From Alistipes sp. CAG:831 (GTDB taxonomy: Bacteria; Bacteroidota; Bacteroidia; Bacteroidales; UBA932), in the NCBI GenBank assembly GCA_000432775.1, contig HF990410.1:62001-126000 (forward strand): DNA of 64,000 nt, read 5' to 3'. Each line of letters begins with the position of its first letter. The first letter of the stretch is position 1. Shown piece after piece: positions 48,035-58,043 of the stretch. A program made the translations under genes and the position numbers. The notes beneath the pieces are model-generated. The model was not told where the DNA came from. It searched no databases and worked only from the letters and a program-made list of their open reading frames with translations.

Positions 48035-49795
48035 ATGGATAAAATTAAACTTACTATAGACAACAGAGAGGTCGAGGTTGAAAACGGGACGACGATCTTC
48101 CAGGCTGCAAGGCAGATGGGAATAGACATCCCGGCTCTCTGCTATATGAAACTGGATAACCTCGGAGTAGAGAACCGTCCGGGCGGCTGCCGTATCTGCG
48201 TAGTGGAGGTCGAGGGCCGCAGGAACCTGGCCCCCTCCTGCTCGACGGTCTGCACCCCCGGCATGGTGGTGCACACCCACACCATGAGAGTCATCAATGC
48301 CCGCAGGACTGTCCTCGAGCTGATTCTTTCGGATCACCCCAAGGATTGCCTGGTCTGCCCCAAGAACGGCCGCTGCGAGTTGCAGGATCTAGCTGCCCGT
48401 CTGGGCATCAGGGAGATACATTCCGTTGAGAATGCGGCGGTATCCACCTATAAGAAGGATACGTCGCCTTCCCTCAAGAGGGATATGGACAAATGCGTGA
48501 TGTGCCGCCGCTGCGAGACCATGTGCAATGACGTGCAGAGCGTAGGCGCACTGAGCGCCGTGAACCGCGGCTTCATGGCTGTGGTGGCTCCCGCCTTCGA
48601 GCAGAGGCTGGTGGACAGCAACTGTACCTTCTGCGGCCAGTGCGTCGCCGTCTGCCCCACGGGAGCCCTGACCGAGGTGGACAATACGGGCAAGATTATC
48701 CAGGCCCTGATGGACCCTACCAAGAAAGTCATCGTGCAGACCGCTCCCGCGGTACGCGCTGCCCTTGGAGAGGAGTTCGGCATGGAGCCGGGAACCCTGG
48801 TTACGGGCAAGATGGTTGCGGCCCTGCGCCGTCTGGGTTTCGATGAGGTCTTTGACACTGACTTTGCCGCCGACCTGACCATCATGGAGGAAGGCTCCGA
48901 GCTTCTGGACCGTCTGGGACGTTATCTGAAGGGAGACAAGGATGTGAAACTGCCCATACTGACATCCTGCTGCCCGGCCTGGGTCAATTTCTTCGAGCAC
49001 AACTATCCCGACATGCTGGACGTGCCTTCGTCCGCGAAGTCTCCCCAGCAGATGTTCGGAGCCATCGCCAAGAGCTATTTCGCCGACAAGATCGGAGTGG
49101 ACCGCAAGGACCTCGTGGTAGTGTCGGTAATGCCGTGTCTGGCGAAGAAATACGAGTGCCAGAGGGACGAGTTCAAGGTGGACGGAAATCCCGATGTGGA
49201 CTATTCCATCTCCACCCGCGAGCTCGCATCCCTGATCAAGTCCGCCAATATCGACTTCCTGTCGCTTCCCGACGAGGACTTCGATGCTCCTCTGGGCGAG
49301 TCCACCGGAGCGGCAGTCATCTTCGGAGCCACCGGAGGAGTGATTGAGGCCGCAGTCCGTACCGCATACGAGCTGCATACCGGCAAGAAACTGGAGCGCA
49401 TAGACTTCAACGAGCTGCGCGGCCTCGAGGGCATCCGTCACGCCACCATCGATTTCGACGGACTGCCCGTAAACATCGGTATCGCCCACACCCTGGGCAA
49501 TGCCCGCAAGTTGCTCGACGGTATCCGCGCCGGCATGTACAATTTCCATGCGATCGAGATCATGGCCTGCCCCGGAGGCTGCATCGGCGGTGCCGGACAG
49601 CCCTTCCATCACGGGGACAGCAGTGTGATCAAGGCCCGCATGGACGCCATCTACCGCGAGGACGCCGGCAAGGCCCTCCGCAAGTCGCACGAGAATCCCT
49701 ACATCATCAAGCTGTATGAGGAGTTCCTCGGCAAGCCGCTCAGCGAGAAGGCCCACCACCTGCTGCATACTCATTATTTTGACAAACACGATTAA
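48035..49795 (+). CDS. hydA: Catalytic [FeFe] hydrogenase large subunit (group A)
   Basis: 586 residues. [2Fe-2S] ligands C36, C52, C55 and C69; a His-ligated 4Fe-4S site (HPKDCLVCPKNGRC near 98); and two 4Fe-4S motifs (CVMCRRCETMC near 152, CTFCGQCVAVCP near 197). The H-cluster motifs are complete: TSCCPAW (C312, C313), MPCLAKKYE (C368) and MACPGGCIGG (C512, C516). A small-subunit-like C-terminal tail follows. It contrasts with the protein at 42741, which lost the shuttle Cys. Active-site assembly needs HydEFG, not present in this window. Confidence 0.97.
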   Translation: MDKIKLTIDNREVEVENGTTIFQAARQMGIDIPALCYMKLDNLGVENRPGGCRICVVEVEGRRNLAPSCSTVCTPGMVVHTHTMRVINARRTVLELILSDHPKDCLVCPKNGRCELQDLAARLGIREIHSVENAAVSTYKKDTSPSLKRDMDKCVMCRRCETMCNDVQSVGALSAVNRGFMAVVAPAFEQRLVDSNCTFCGQCVAVCPTGALTEVDNTGKIIQALMDPTKKVIVQTAPAVRAALGEEFGMEPGTLVTGKMVAALRRLGFDEVFDTDFAADLTIMEEGSELLDRLGRYLKGDKDVKLPILTSCCPAWVNFFEHNYPDMLDVPSSAKSPQQMFGAIAKSYFADKIGVDRKDLVVVSVMPCLAKKYECQRDEFKVDGNPDVDYSISTRELASLIKSANIDFLSLPDEDFDAPLGESTGAAVIFGATGGVIEAAVRTAYELHTGKKLERIDFNELRGLEGIRHATIDFDGLPVNIGIAHTLGNARKLLDGIRAGMYNFHAIEIMACPGGCIGGAGQPFHHGDSSVIKARMDAIYREDAGKALRKSHENPYIIKLYEEFLGKPLSEKAHHLLHTHYFDKHD

Positions 49796-49813
49796 TTCCT
49801 AGAGACATCAGTT

Positions 49814-50290
49814 ATGGACAAGATAGAATTGAACAAATGTCAGAAAGACAAGATCGCCGAGATCTGCGCCGAGTTCCATAATTCTCCCGGTGAGCTGATC
49901 AATGTCCTGCACAAGACCCAGGGGCACTTCGGCTATCTGCCCGAGGAGGTGCAGCGCGAGATAGCCCGCTGCCTCCATATCCCCGTGGCCAAAGTCTACG
50001 GAGTGGTTACATTCTACTCCTTCTTCACCATGCAGCCCAAGGGCCGTCACTCCATCTCGGTGTGCATGGGCACGGCCTGCTATGTCCGCGGAGCGGAGGG
50101 TGTCCTGGAGGAGATCAAGAAGGAGCTCAAAATCGACGTGGGCGGTGTCACCCCCGACGGGAAGTTCTCCCTGGAGTGCCTGCGCTGCGTGGGTGCCTGC
50201 GGTCTAGCCCCGGTGATGCTCTTGGACGAGAAGGTCTACGGCCGTCTGGAACCCAAGCAGATCAAGGGCATCCTCGCCCAGTACGAATAA
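49814..50290 (+). CDS. hydC: NuoE-like [2Fe-2S] subunit of [FeFe] hydrogenase
   Basis: 158 residues. The helical N-terminal part (HNSPGELINVLHKTQGHFGY) and thioredoxin-like [2Fe-2S] domain have Cys in VCMGTACYVRGA and LRCVGACGLAPVM, the usual C-x4-C plus C-x3-C. It transfers electrons between HydB flavin and HydA clusters. The last gene of the structural operon, followed by a terminator at 50319. Confidence 0.94.
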   Translation: MDKIELNKCQKDKIAEICAEFHNSPGELINVLHKTQGHFGYLPEEVQREIARCLHIPVAKVYGVVTFYSFFTMQPKGRHSISVCMGTACYVRGAEGVLEEIKKELKIDVGGVTPDGKFSLECLRCVGACGLAPVMLLDEKVYGRLEPKQIKGILAQYE

Positions 50291-50318
50291 AAGTTATTCC
50301 CTATTGAGTTGATTCCAC

Positions 50319-50350
50319 GGGCGGATTCGTTTCGGCGGACCGCCCTTTTT
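50319..50350 (+). terminator. Terminator of the hydrogenase operon
   Basis: GGGCGG (50319-50324) and CCGCCC (50340-50345) arms followed by five T. Confidence 0.75.
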
Positions 50351-50367
50351 ATTTTGGTATTTTATTG

Positions 50368-50375
50368 TATCTTTG
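50368..50375 (+). promoter_or_regulatory. -7 promoter box of prfA
   Basis: TATCTTTG, a perfect TAnnTTTG, 21 nt before the prfA start. Confidence 0.6.
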
Positions 50376-50396
50376 CAGGTCAATTGAAATCAGTAT

Positions 50397-51482
50397 ATGA
50401 GCGAATACCCTTTAACAGAGAAATTACAGGAACTGAAGAAGAAATACGAGGCTCTCTCGGAGCAGCTCTCGGGGTCTGACGTGATGTCGGACATGAAGAA
50501 GTACATCCAGCTCAACCGCGAGTACAAGGAACTCGAGCCTATCGTGGCCGCCGGCGACAAGTACATCAGGATGGTTTCCGACCTGGAGGGGGCAAAGGAG
50601 ATTCTCTCCAAGGAAAAGGATGAGGACCTCCGCGAGCTGGCCAAGGAGGAGGTGTCCTCAATAGAGGGGCAGCTGCCCGGCATGGAGGAGGAGATCAAGC
50701 TCCTGCTCATCCCCAAGGATCCTCAGGATGAGAAAAATGCTATAGTGGAGATCCGCGGCGGTACAGGAGGGGACGAGGCGGCAATCTTCGCCGGGGACCT
50801 TTTCCGCATGTATGCCAAGTACTGCGAGCGCAAGGGATGGAAGCTCGAGATCAACAGCCAGTCCGAGGGCGCTGCCGGCGGATACAAGGAGATAATATTC
50901 AAGGTGTCGGGCCAGGGTGTCTACGGTACCCTCAAGTACGAGAGCGGCGTTCACCGCGTGCAGCGTGTGCCCCAGACCGAGACCCAGGGCAGGGTACATA
51001 CATCCGCCGCGTCGGTGGTGGTGCTTCCGGAGGCCGATGAGTTCGACGTGGAGATCAACATGAACGATATCCGCAAGGATACCTTCTGCTCCTCAGGCCC
51101 GGGCGGCCAGTCGGTGAACACCACTTACTCGGCCATCCGTCTGACCCACATCCCGACCGGCATAGTGGTGCAGTGCCAGGACGAGAAGTCCCAGCTCAAG
51201 AACTTTGACAAGGCTCTGGCCGAGCTGCGTACCCGTATCTACAACATGGAGTACGAGAAGTATCTCAACGAGATGTCCAAGAAGCGCAAGACCATGGTCT
51301 CCACGGGTGACCGCTCCGCCAAGATCCGCACCTACAACTACCCCCAGTCCCGCGTGACCGACCACCGCATCAACTACACGATGTACAACCTGCCCGTCTT
51401 CATGGACGGCGACATCCAGGAGGTCATCGACCAGCTGACCATAGCCGAGAACGCCGAGCGTCTCAAGTCGGCAGCGGAGTAG
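50397..51482 (+). CDS. prfA: Peptide chain release factor 1
   Basis: 361 residues, normal RF1 length. It recognises UAA/UAG and triggers peptide release. The GGQ motif is in SSGPGGQSVNTTYSAIRL near 230. The RF1-type codon-recognition motif is PQT in RVPQTETQGRVHTS, where E. coli has PAT. No in-frame UGA (the RF2 frameshift hallmark) is present. It is monocistronic and converges with the symporter gene. Confidence 0.96.
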   Translation: MSEYPLTEKLQELKKKYEALSEQLSGSDVMSDMKKYIQLNREYKELEPIVAAGDKYIRMVSDLEGAKEILSKEKDEDLRELAKEEVSSIEGQLPGMEEEIKLLLIPKDPQDEKNAIVEIRGGTGGDEAAIFAGDLFRMYAKYCERKGWKLEINSQSEGAAGGYKEIIFKVSGQGVYGTLKYESGVHRVQRVPQTETQGRVHTSAASVVVLPEADEFDVEINMNDIRKDTFCSSGPGGQSVNTTYSAIRLTHIPTGIVVQCQDEKSQLKNFDKALAELRTRIYNMEYEKYLNEMSKKRKTMVSTGDRSAKIRTYNYPQSRVTDHRINYTMYNLPVFMDGDIQEVIDQLTIAENAERLKSAAE

Positions 51483-51502
51483 TCCGGCAGGGAGAGAGAT
51501 TT

Positions 51503-52933
51503 CTACCAGCATTCGAGCTTGTCCTTGATATCGGGCAGGCTCTCTTTTTTGAATACGGGGTTCTTGATGCCGGCCTTCTTCTGGCTGCGGAAGTCGCTGA
51601 GCAGCCTGAAGGCCTGGGGTGAGAGGATCATGATGGCTATCAGGTTGCACAGAGCCATCAGCGCCATGGTCAGGTCAGCCAGGGCCCAGGCCAGGTCCAG
51701 GGTGATGAGGGCTCCGCAGAGTACCATCCCGGCTACCAGGATGCGGTAGCAGTTCAGCACCCATTTTTTCTTCGTGATGAAGCGGATATTGGCCTCGCCG
51801 TAGTAGTAGTTTCCTATCACGCTGCTGAATGCGAACATGAGGATGGTCAGGGCGATGAATATCTCACCTATGGGGCCTATCTGTGCCGTCAGGGCGGTCT
51901 GGGTGAGCTGGATGCCGTCGACGGAGGCGTCGCTGACTCCGCCTATGAGGATGATGAAAGCGGTGCAGGAGCAGATGACCAGAGTGTCGGTGAAGACTCC
52001 GAGGGCCTGGATGAGTCCCTGTTTTACAGGGTGGGTGGTGTCTGCGGTTGCGGCCACGTTCGGAGCCGAGCCCATGCCCGCCTCGTTGCTGAACATTCCG
52101 CGCTTGACTCCCTGCATGATGGTGGCTCCGATGCCTCCTCCGGCCAGTTCCCTCCAGCCTCCGCCGTTGCCGTCCCCGAATCCGAATGCATCGGAGACGA
52201 TCAGGCCCAGCACCTCAGGTATTTCCTTGATATTCATGGCTATGATGACAAGCGCCAGGGCGATGTAGAGAAGTGCCATCACGGGGACCAGCAGGCTGCT
52301 CACGCCGGCGATGCGCCGGATGCCGCCGAAGATGATCACGAGGGTCAGGACGGTGAGGATTATCCCCATCCACTGTGCAGGCATGTTGAAGGCCAGTTCC
52401 CACGAGGCGCAGATGGTATTGCTCTGCACCGAGTTGAAGGCAAACCCGAAGGTGACTGATATCAGTACTGCGAAGAGCACTCCCATCCAGCGCTTGCCGA
52501 TGCCCCGCTCCATGTAGTAGGCCGGTCCCCCGATGAATGTTCCGTCCTTGGCCGGCCGCTTGTACAGTTGGGCCAGGGTAGACTCCACGAATGCGCTGGC
52601 ACTGCCGAAAAGGGCCATTATCCACATCCAGAACACAGCGCCGGGGCCTCCGACCACTATTGCCGTGGCCACGCCTGCCAGGTTGCCGGTACCGACACGG
52701 CTTGCGATCGACACTGCGAAGGCCTGGAAGGAGGAGATGCTGCGTCTGCCGTCCCTGCCTTTGTCCCCGGAACGTCTTTCAGTGAGCAGACGGAGCATTT
52801 CCGGCACCGACCGGAACTGGAGGAACCCGGAACGCACTGTGAACCATACTGCACAGATAATGAGTACGCCTACCAGCAGGTAGGACCAGATGACATCGTT
52901 GACGGATGATATGAGGGCCTGTAGTTTTTCCAT
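51503..52933 (-). CDS. Alanine/glycine:cation symporter (AGCS family)
   Basis: 476 residues with about 10-11 hydrophobic segments, starting VIWSYLLVGVLIICAVWFTV near 15. The AGCS signature region is clear: GTGNLAGVATAIVVGGPGAV near 77-96 and SAFVESTLAQLYK near 111. The later half has GMFSNEAGMGSAPNVAATAD near 284. It imports small neutral amino acids with Na+. Single gene, minus strand. Confidence 0.93.
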   Translation of the reverse strand: MEKLQALISSVNDVIWSYLLVGVLIICAVWFTVRSGFLQFRSVPEMLRLLTERRSGDKGRDGRRSISSFQAFAVSIASRVGTGNLAGVATAIVVGGPGAVFWMWIMALFGSASAFVESTLAQLYKRPAKDGTFIGGPAYYMERGIGKRWMGVLFAVLISVTFGFAFNSVQSNTICASWELAFNMPAQWMGIILTVLTLVIIFGGIRRIAGVSSLLVPVMALLYIALALVIIAMNIKEIPEVLGLIVSDAFGFGDGNGGGWRELAGGGIGATIMQGVKRGMFSNEAGMGSAPNVAATADTTHPVKQGLIQALGVFTDTLVICSCTAFIILIGGVSDASVDGIQLTQTALTAQIGPIGEIFIALTILMFAFSSVIGNYYYGEANIRFITKKKWVLNCYRILVAGMVLCGALITLDLAWALADLTMALMALCNLIAIMILSPQAFRLLSDFRSQKKAGIKNPVFKKESLPDIKDKLECW

Positions 52934-52959
52934 AGGTTACAAATATAGGAAATCATTGT

Positions 52960-52967
52960 TATCTTCG
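52960..52967 (+). promoter_or_regulatory. -7-like box of the exported phosphatase
   Basis: TATCTTCG (one mismatch to TAnnTTTG), 20 nt before the start at 52988. A start at 52967 would lie within it. Confidence 0.45.
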
Positions 52968-52987
52968 TGCAGAATATTATTGAAAGT

Positions 52988-54103
52988 ATGGAGACAATGA
53001 AAACAACAGGTATGTACAGAATGTGGATGCTGCTCGTCAGCCTTCTTTGCTTGGTTACTGCCGTCGGGGCACAGACTGCCGACGGCCCTTATATCATGTA
53101 CCGGACGGACGGTTCGGTGCGGATGGTGTCGGTGACGCCGGAGGGAAGGCTGGTGGATACTGTCCTGGCCTCTTTGCCTGAGGACTATTCTTTTACAGTC
53201 GTGTCGAGTGACCTGAAGCACAGTTTTGATGTCAGCCTGCATGCGGTGGAGCGTCCGGAGTGGGAGGCGGAGCAGCCGGACAGCATATTCGTAACATCCG
53301 ATCCGCACGGCAATCTGGACTGTTTCATAAGCCTCCTGCAGGGCAACGGGGTCATAGACGGGGACTGTAACTGGAGTTACGGAACGAACCAGCTGGTGGT
53401 CCTCGGGGATGTGTTCGACCGGGGCAATGACGCGGTGCAGATACTCTGGCTGATATACAAGCTGGAGGATGAGGCCGCGCAGGCGGGAGGACGTGTGGAT
53501 TATCTCCTGGGCAACCACGAGCCGATGGTGCTGATGAACGATCTGCGCTATGCGAAGCCTAAGTACACTCAGCTGGCCGATACTCTGGGTATGAAATATG
53601 CCGGTCTGCTCTCTCCCTCCTCGGTACTGGGCCGGTGGCTCTCGCTGCGCAACACCATGCAGATGTCCGGCAGCTGTCTCTTTGTGCACGCTGGCCTGAG
53701 CAGTGACTTCTATCGCCGTAATCTGGATATCCCTTATGTAAATGAGCAGGTAAGCGCGGGCCTTTACAAGACCAAGGCGGAGCGGAAGGAGGCTTCTCCG
53801 ATGATATACTTCCTCATGGGCAGCAGCGGCCCTCTCTGGTACCGGGGTATGGTAAGGGACGCTGAGAAGTACAATCCCCTGGCAGCGGATACCCTGGACC
53901 TCATCCTGGACCGCTATCAGGCGGACCGCGTAATCGTGGGACATACGATATTCGACGATGTCTCCACTTTCTATGACGGCAGGGTAATAGCTGTGAATGT
54001 GGACAATGCCGTGAACAGGGAAGCCGGTCTCGGCAGAGGTATCCTCATCAGGAAGGACGGCATCCATGTAGTCGGCGACAAGGGTGTCCTGCGCAGGCTG
54101 TGA
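52988..54103 (+). CDS. Exported PPP-like metallophosphoesterase
   Basis: 371 residues. The signal peptide is about 1-29 (WMLLVSLLCLVTAVGAQ). The phosphatase domain (about 95-350) has TSDPHGNLDCF, VVLGDVFDRGNDAVQ, LLGNHEPMVLMND, FVHAGLSSDFY and IVGHTIFDDVS, a complete metal site close to Shewanella-like/PPP phosphatases. Unusually for the PPP type it is predicted periplasmic. The substrate is unknown. It converges with the BASS transporter gene, with 6 nt between the stops. Confidence 0.85.
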   Translation: METMKTTGMYRMWMLLVSLLCLVTAVGAQTADGPYIMYRTDGSVRMVSVTPEGRLVDTVLASLPEDYSFTVVSSDLKHSFDVSLHAVERPEWEAEQPDSIFVTSDPHGNLDCFISLLQGNGVIDGDCNWSYGTNQLVVLGDVFDRGNDAVQILWLIYKLEDEAAQAGGRVDYLLGNHEPMVLMNDLRYAKPKYTQLADTLGMKYAGLLSPSSVLGRWLSLRNTMQMSGSCLFVHAGLSSDFYRRNLDIPYVNEQVSAGLYKTKAERKEASPMIYFLMGSSGPLWYRGMVRDAEKYNPLAADTLDLILDRYQADRVIVGHTIFDDVSTFYDGRVIAVNVDNAVNREAGLGRGILIRKDGIHVVGDKGVLRRL

Positions 54104-54109
54104 GAGCCG

Positions 54110-55066
54110 TTACCATTTCAGGCGGCCGTATTTTTCCTTGCACCAGAGCTGCCAGGCATTGACGATGTTCTGCCATACTACGTATGCGCAGGGGGCAATG
54201 GCTGCCGTAGGGTTGAGGTAGGTGACCGTGAGCCAGATGGCGACGATGGTGTTCTTCTGTCCCAGGGCCTGGCCGCCGCAGATGCTCTCGCCGTAGCGGC
54301 GTCCTACGCTCTTGCCGATGCCGAAGAGCAGGAAGGTGACAGCCAGGGGTGCGGCCAGCAGCAGGGCCATGGTGATTCCGGATATCTCCGACTCGAGGAT
54401 ATTGTGCAGGGTAAGTCCCATCACTATAGACAGGTTGAACGCCCACATATAGAACCCCAGGTCCTTGGCCTCCTGTATCTTCGCAGCCAACTTAGGCAGC
54501 CAGCGTCTTGTGGCCATGGCGCAGATGAACGGGAGGATCAGCACCAGAAGCACTTTTTCCAGTATGATGTAGAATGATGCAGCGAAACTGATGCCGGTCT
54601 CCTTTTCCACCAGCGGGAAGAGCAGGGGTATCAGCAGCGAGGTGACCGCATTGTCAATCAGAGTATATACGGTCATGGATGCGATGCTGCCGCCCAGTTT
54701 GTCCGTGATTACAGCCGCAGCCGCGGCAGTGGGACAGATGATGCAGACGAACATACCCTCGAGGATGAGTTTTGTCTCGTGGTCCGTTGCGGTGATGACG
54801 GCCACCAATGCCAGAATCAGTCCGGTGCGGATGACCTGCAGCCAGATATGCCATGGCCTGATCCGGAGGTCATGCAGACGTATTTTGCAGAACGTGACGT
54901 ACAGTATGGCGAATATCAGTACCGGCATCAGCTCCATAATGACCGGACCGACGGCATTGCCGACCGGCTGCAGTAGGCTTATTTCCGAGAACAGCAGGTA
55001 TACGCCGGCACCCAGCACCATCGCGCAGGGCAGCGTCCACTCCTTAATGAAATTCAGTACTTTCAT
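54110..55066 (-). CDS. BASS/SBF-family transporter
   Basis: 318 residues with eight to ten hydrophobic helices. The bile-acid:Na+ symporter superfamily pattern includes FVCIICPTAAAAAVITDKLG near 105 and SICGGQALGQKNTIVAIWLT near 259-278, plus NPTAAIAPCAYVVWQNIVNA near the end. Members move bile acids, organic acids or pantoate/keto acids with Na+; the substrate here is not predictable. It is last in the minus-strand uvrB-RSH-uvrA transcript, 8 nt after uvrA. Confidence 0.85.
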   Translation of the reverse strand: MKVLNFIKEWTLPCAMVLGAGVYLLFSEISLLQPVGNAVGPVIMELMPVLIFAILYVTFCKIRLHDLRIRPWHIWLQVIRTGLILALVAVITATDHETKLILEGMFVCIICPTAAAAAVITDKLGGSIASMTVYTLIDNAVTSLLIPLLFPLVEKETGISFAASFYIILEKVLLVLILPFICAMATRRWLPKLAAKIQEAKDLGFYMWAFNLSIVMGLTLHNILESEISGITMALLLAAPLAVTFLLFGIGKSVGRRYGESICGGQALGQKNTIVAIWLTVTYLNPTAAIAPCAYVVWQNIVNAWQLWCKEKYGRLKW

Positions 55067-55074
55067 GTCTTGCC

Positions 55075-58029
55075 TTATGCTGAAGGTCTTATGAGATAGC
55101 CGCCCTCATCTCCGCCTTCAGGGCCGAGCTCTATGATGTGGTCGGCGGCGGCGATGATGTAGGGGTTGTGCTCTACCACGACGATGGTGTGGCCGCGGTC
55201 GATGAGGGCCCGGAAGGAGGCGAGGAGCTTCTCGATGTCGTCGAAGTGGAGGCCGGTGGTGGGCTCGTCGAAGATGAAGAGAATCGGCTTGTCGGCCTGG
55301 CGGGAACGTTTGGTGCCGGATGACTGTAAGTGTTTGCCAAGTACATAGTCTTCGACCGGATCAGTACTGTAGGATGCTGCCTGACTGGATCCAGGGTCCT
55401 TTCCGAGGCCGAGGAAGTAGGCGAGCTTGACTCTCTGGCTCTCACCGCCGCTGAGGGTGCTGCTGTTCTGGCCGAGGGCTATGTAGCCCAGACCGACGTC
55501 GTGCAGGGGCATGAGTTTGGCGGCGATGCGGACGGCTGCGGGCTCTCCTGCGGATGAGAAAAATTCGATGGCCTCGTCCACGCTCATGTCGAGCACGTCG
55601 CTGATGTTCTTGCCGCGGTACTTGACTTCGAGTACATCCTGGATGAAACGCTTGCCTCCGCAGGACTCGCAGGTCATGACGATGTCGGCCATGAACTGCA
55701 TGGGAATCTTGACGGTACCCTCGCCGAGGCATTCCGGGCAGCGGCCTCCGTCGATGTTGAAGGAGAAATGCGAGTGGCCGAAGCCGTTGACCTTGGCCAG
55801 CGGCTGCTCGGAGAAGAGCTTGCGGATGTCGTCGTATGCCTTGATGTAGGTCACCGGGTTGGAGCGGGAACTGCGGCCTATCGGGTTCTGGTCCACGAAC
55901 TCCACGGAGGATATGCGGTCCAGGTCGCCGCGCAGTTCCCGGAACGAGCCGGGTTTGGCACCCACCTGGTTGAGCATGCGGTTGAGGGCAGGGTAGAGGA
56001 TGTCGCCTACAAGGGTGGACTTGCCCGAGCCGCTGACGCCGATGACGGCGGTCATGACGTTGAGGGGGAAGCGCACGTCGATGTTCTTGAGGTTGTTCTC
56101 ACAGGCGTCGCAGACTTCGATGTACTGCTTCCAGGGCCGTTTGACAGGACTGATGGATATCTTCTTCTTGCCAAGCAGATATTCTAAGGTCAATGAACGG
56201 GGCCATGCGGCCAGCAGTGCCGAAGCATCGGCCTCGGATATGTCCGAAGCCGGAGGAGGTCCGCAATAGACCACCTCGCCTCCGTGCTTTCCGGCCCGCG
56301 GCCCTATGTCTATAAGCCAGTCGGCGCTCCGGATGATCTCCTCGTCGTGCTCCACTACGATGACCGTGTTGCCGAGGTCGCGCAGCCGCCTGATCACTTC
56401 GATAAGCCGTCCGGTATCCCGGCTGTGCAGGCCGATGGAGGGCTCGTCGAGGATGTACATCGAGCCGGTCAGGCTGTTGCCGAGGGAGCAGACGATGCTG
56501 ATACGCTGGCTCTCGCCGCCGCTGAGGGTGTTGGATGCGCGGTTCAGGGTCAGGTAGGACAGGCCGACGTGGTCGATGTAGTCCAGCCGGTCGCGTATCT
56601 CCTTCAGGGCCCTGGCGGCTATCTTCTCCTCGTAGGCGGGGAGCCGCAGCCCATCGAAGAAAGCTATCAGGTCCTTGATGCTCATGCTCATCAGCTCGTG
56701 TATATTGCGCCCCCCGATGCGCACGTACAGGGCTTCCCTGCGCAGCCGGCTGCCTCCGCACTCGCGGCAAACGGTCTTGCCCGAGTAGCGGCTTATCATG
56801 TATTTGTTCTGTATCTTGTACCGTTTGGCCTCGAGTTCCTTGAAGAACGGATAGATGCCGGTGATGTACCGGTTGCCGTTCCACAGGTCGCTCTTCTGCT
56901 TGGCCGTAAGGTCTTTGTAGGGAGTATGCACCGGGAATCCGAACTTGTCCGCATTGGCCAGCACCTCCTCCTTGAAATATTTCATCACCTCTCCCTTCCA
57001 GCAGGCTACTGCGTCCTGATAGACGGACAGGGCCTGGTTCGGAATTACCAGAGATTCGTCGATTCCTATGATTTTCCCGAGTCCCCCGCAGACGGGGCAG
57101 GCTCCCACCGGACTGTTGTAGTTGAACATCCATTCCGTGGGTTCGGCGAACTGCATGCCGTCAGCCTCGAAGAGGGAGGAAAAGCGCAGCAGGGAGTGTC
57201 CTTCCACTGCGGGAGAGAAGACGCAGGCGATGTGCCCCTCTCCCTTGTCGAATGCCGTGCGTACGGAATCCATTGTCCTGTTCTCAGTCTCCTCCTCCGA
57301 AAATGTGCTGCTGTCGAAGGGGATACGGTCCACCATCAGGGCCACTTCCCTTCCCTCTGCGCGGCTCATGTCGGCCAGGAGCGAGTCGATTTTCTCCATC
57401 CGGCCGGCATTGTCCCCTGAACCATCCCCGGCGGGAAGGACGTACAGGCGGGAGAACCCCTCTTCCTTGAGGTTGAGCAGGCGTTCGATGCGGCCGGCTT
57501 CGTCTTTCCAGTGTATGTCCGCCAGAATGAAGCAGATGCCGGGAGAATAGTTCTCGTCTGAGGGATCTCCGGAGGGTACGGTGGCGGCGAGTGAGTGCAG
57601 CCTTTCCATGACGGAGGCCACCGTGTCGCAGCGCACTTCCTCTCCCGTGACCGGGGAATAGGTATGGCCGATCTTGGCGAACAGCACCCTCAGGTAGTCG
57701 TAGATCTCGGTGGTGCTGCCGACCGTCGAGCGGGGGTTGCGGGTATTGACCCTCTGCTCTATGGCTATGGCGGGGGGAATGCCGGAGATGCTCTCGACCG
57801 GCGGCTTGGACATTCTCCCGAGGAACTGGCGGGCAAAGGAGGAAAGGCTCTCGGCGAAGCGGCGCTGCCCCTCTGCGAAGAGGGTGTCGAAGGCGAGGGA
57901 TGTCTTGCCGGAGCCGCTGACACCTGTGATGACGGTCAGGCGGTTGCGCGGTATGTCGACATCGATGCCCTTGAGATTGTTGGCCTCGGCCTTTTTTATA
58001 TGGATGAATTCTTCTTCTGCTTGTCCCAT
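55075..58029 (-). CDS. uvrA: Excinuclease ABC subunit A
   Basis: 984 residues, somewhat longer than the usual 940. Damage-recognition ATPase of nucleotide excision repair. First ATPase half: Walker A TGVSGSGKTSLAFDTLFAEG near 35. Zinc motifs CPVCGGLGKI near 312 and CRECGGSRLR near 423. First ABC signature NTLSGGESQRISIV near 510. Second half: IGVSGSGKSTLVGDILYP near 669, zinc CPECLGEGTV / CESCGGKRF and STLSGGESQRVKLAYFLGLG near 865. An insert before the last Walker B region (DPGSSQAASYSTDPVEDYVL) helps explain the length. RSH gene 14 nt upstream. Confidence 0.95.
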   Translation of the reverse strand: MGQAEEEFIHIKKAEANNLKGIDVDIPRNRLTVITGVSGSGKTSLAFDTLFAEGQRRFAESLSSFARQFLGRMSKPPVESISGIPPAIAIEQRVNTRNPRSTVGSTTEIYDYLRVLFAKIGHTYSPVTGEEVRCDTVASVMERLHSLAATVPSGDPSDENYSPGICFILADIHWKDEAGRIERLLNLKEEGFSRLYVLPAGDGSGDNAGRMEKIDSLLADMSRAEGREVALMVDRIPFDSSTFSEEETENRTMDSVRTAFDKGEGHIACVFSPAVEGHSLLRFSSLFEADGMQFAEPTEWMFNYNSPVGACPVCGGLGKIIGIDESLVIPNQALSVYQDAVACWKGEVMKYFKEEVLANADKFGFPVHTPYKDLTAKQKSDLWNGNRYITGIYPFFKELEAKRYKIQNKYMISRYSGKTVCRECGGSRLRREALYVRIGGRNIHELMSMSIKDLIAFFDGLRLPAYEEKIAARALKEIRDRLDYIDHVGLSYLTLNRASNTLSGGESQRISIVCSLGNSLTGSMYILDEPSIGLHSRDTGRLIEVIRRLRDLGNTVIVVEHDEEIIRSADWLIDIGPRAGKHGGEVVYCGPPPASDISEADASALLAAWPRSLTLEYLLGKKKISISPVKRPWKQYIEVCDACENNLKNIDVRFPLNVMTAVIGVSGSGKSTLVGDILYPALNRMLNQVGAKPGSFRELRGDLDRISSVEFVDQNPIGRSSRSNPVTYIKAYDDIRKLFSEQPLAKVNGFGHSHFSFNIDGGRCPECLGEGTVKIPMQFMADIVMTCESCGGKRFIQDVLEVKYRGKNISDVLDMSVDEAIEFFSSAGEPAAVRIAAKLMPLHDVGLGYIALGQNSSTLSGGESQRVKLAYFLGLGKDPGSSQAASYSTDPVEDYVLGKHLQSSGTKRSRQADKPILFIFDEPTTGLHFDDIEKLLASFRALIDRGHTIVVVEHNPYIIAAADHIIELGPEGGDEGGYLIRPSA

Positions 58030-58043
58030 AATCTGTGCTTGTC

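Noticed and set aside
48389..49789. 466-codon frame antisense to hydA
   Set aside because: The sense strand carries all H-cluster motifs; the antisense product has no recognisable domain.
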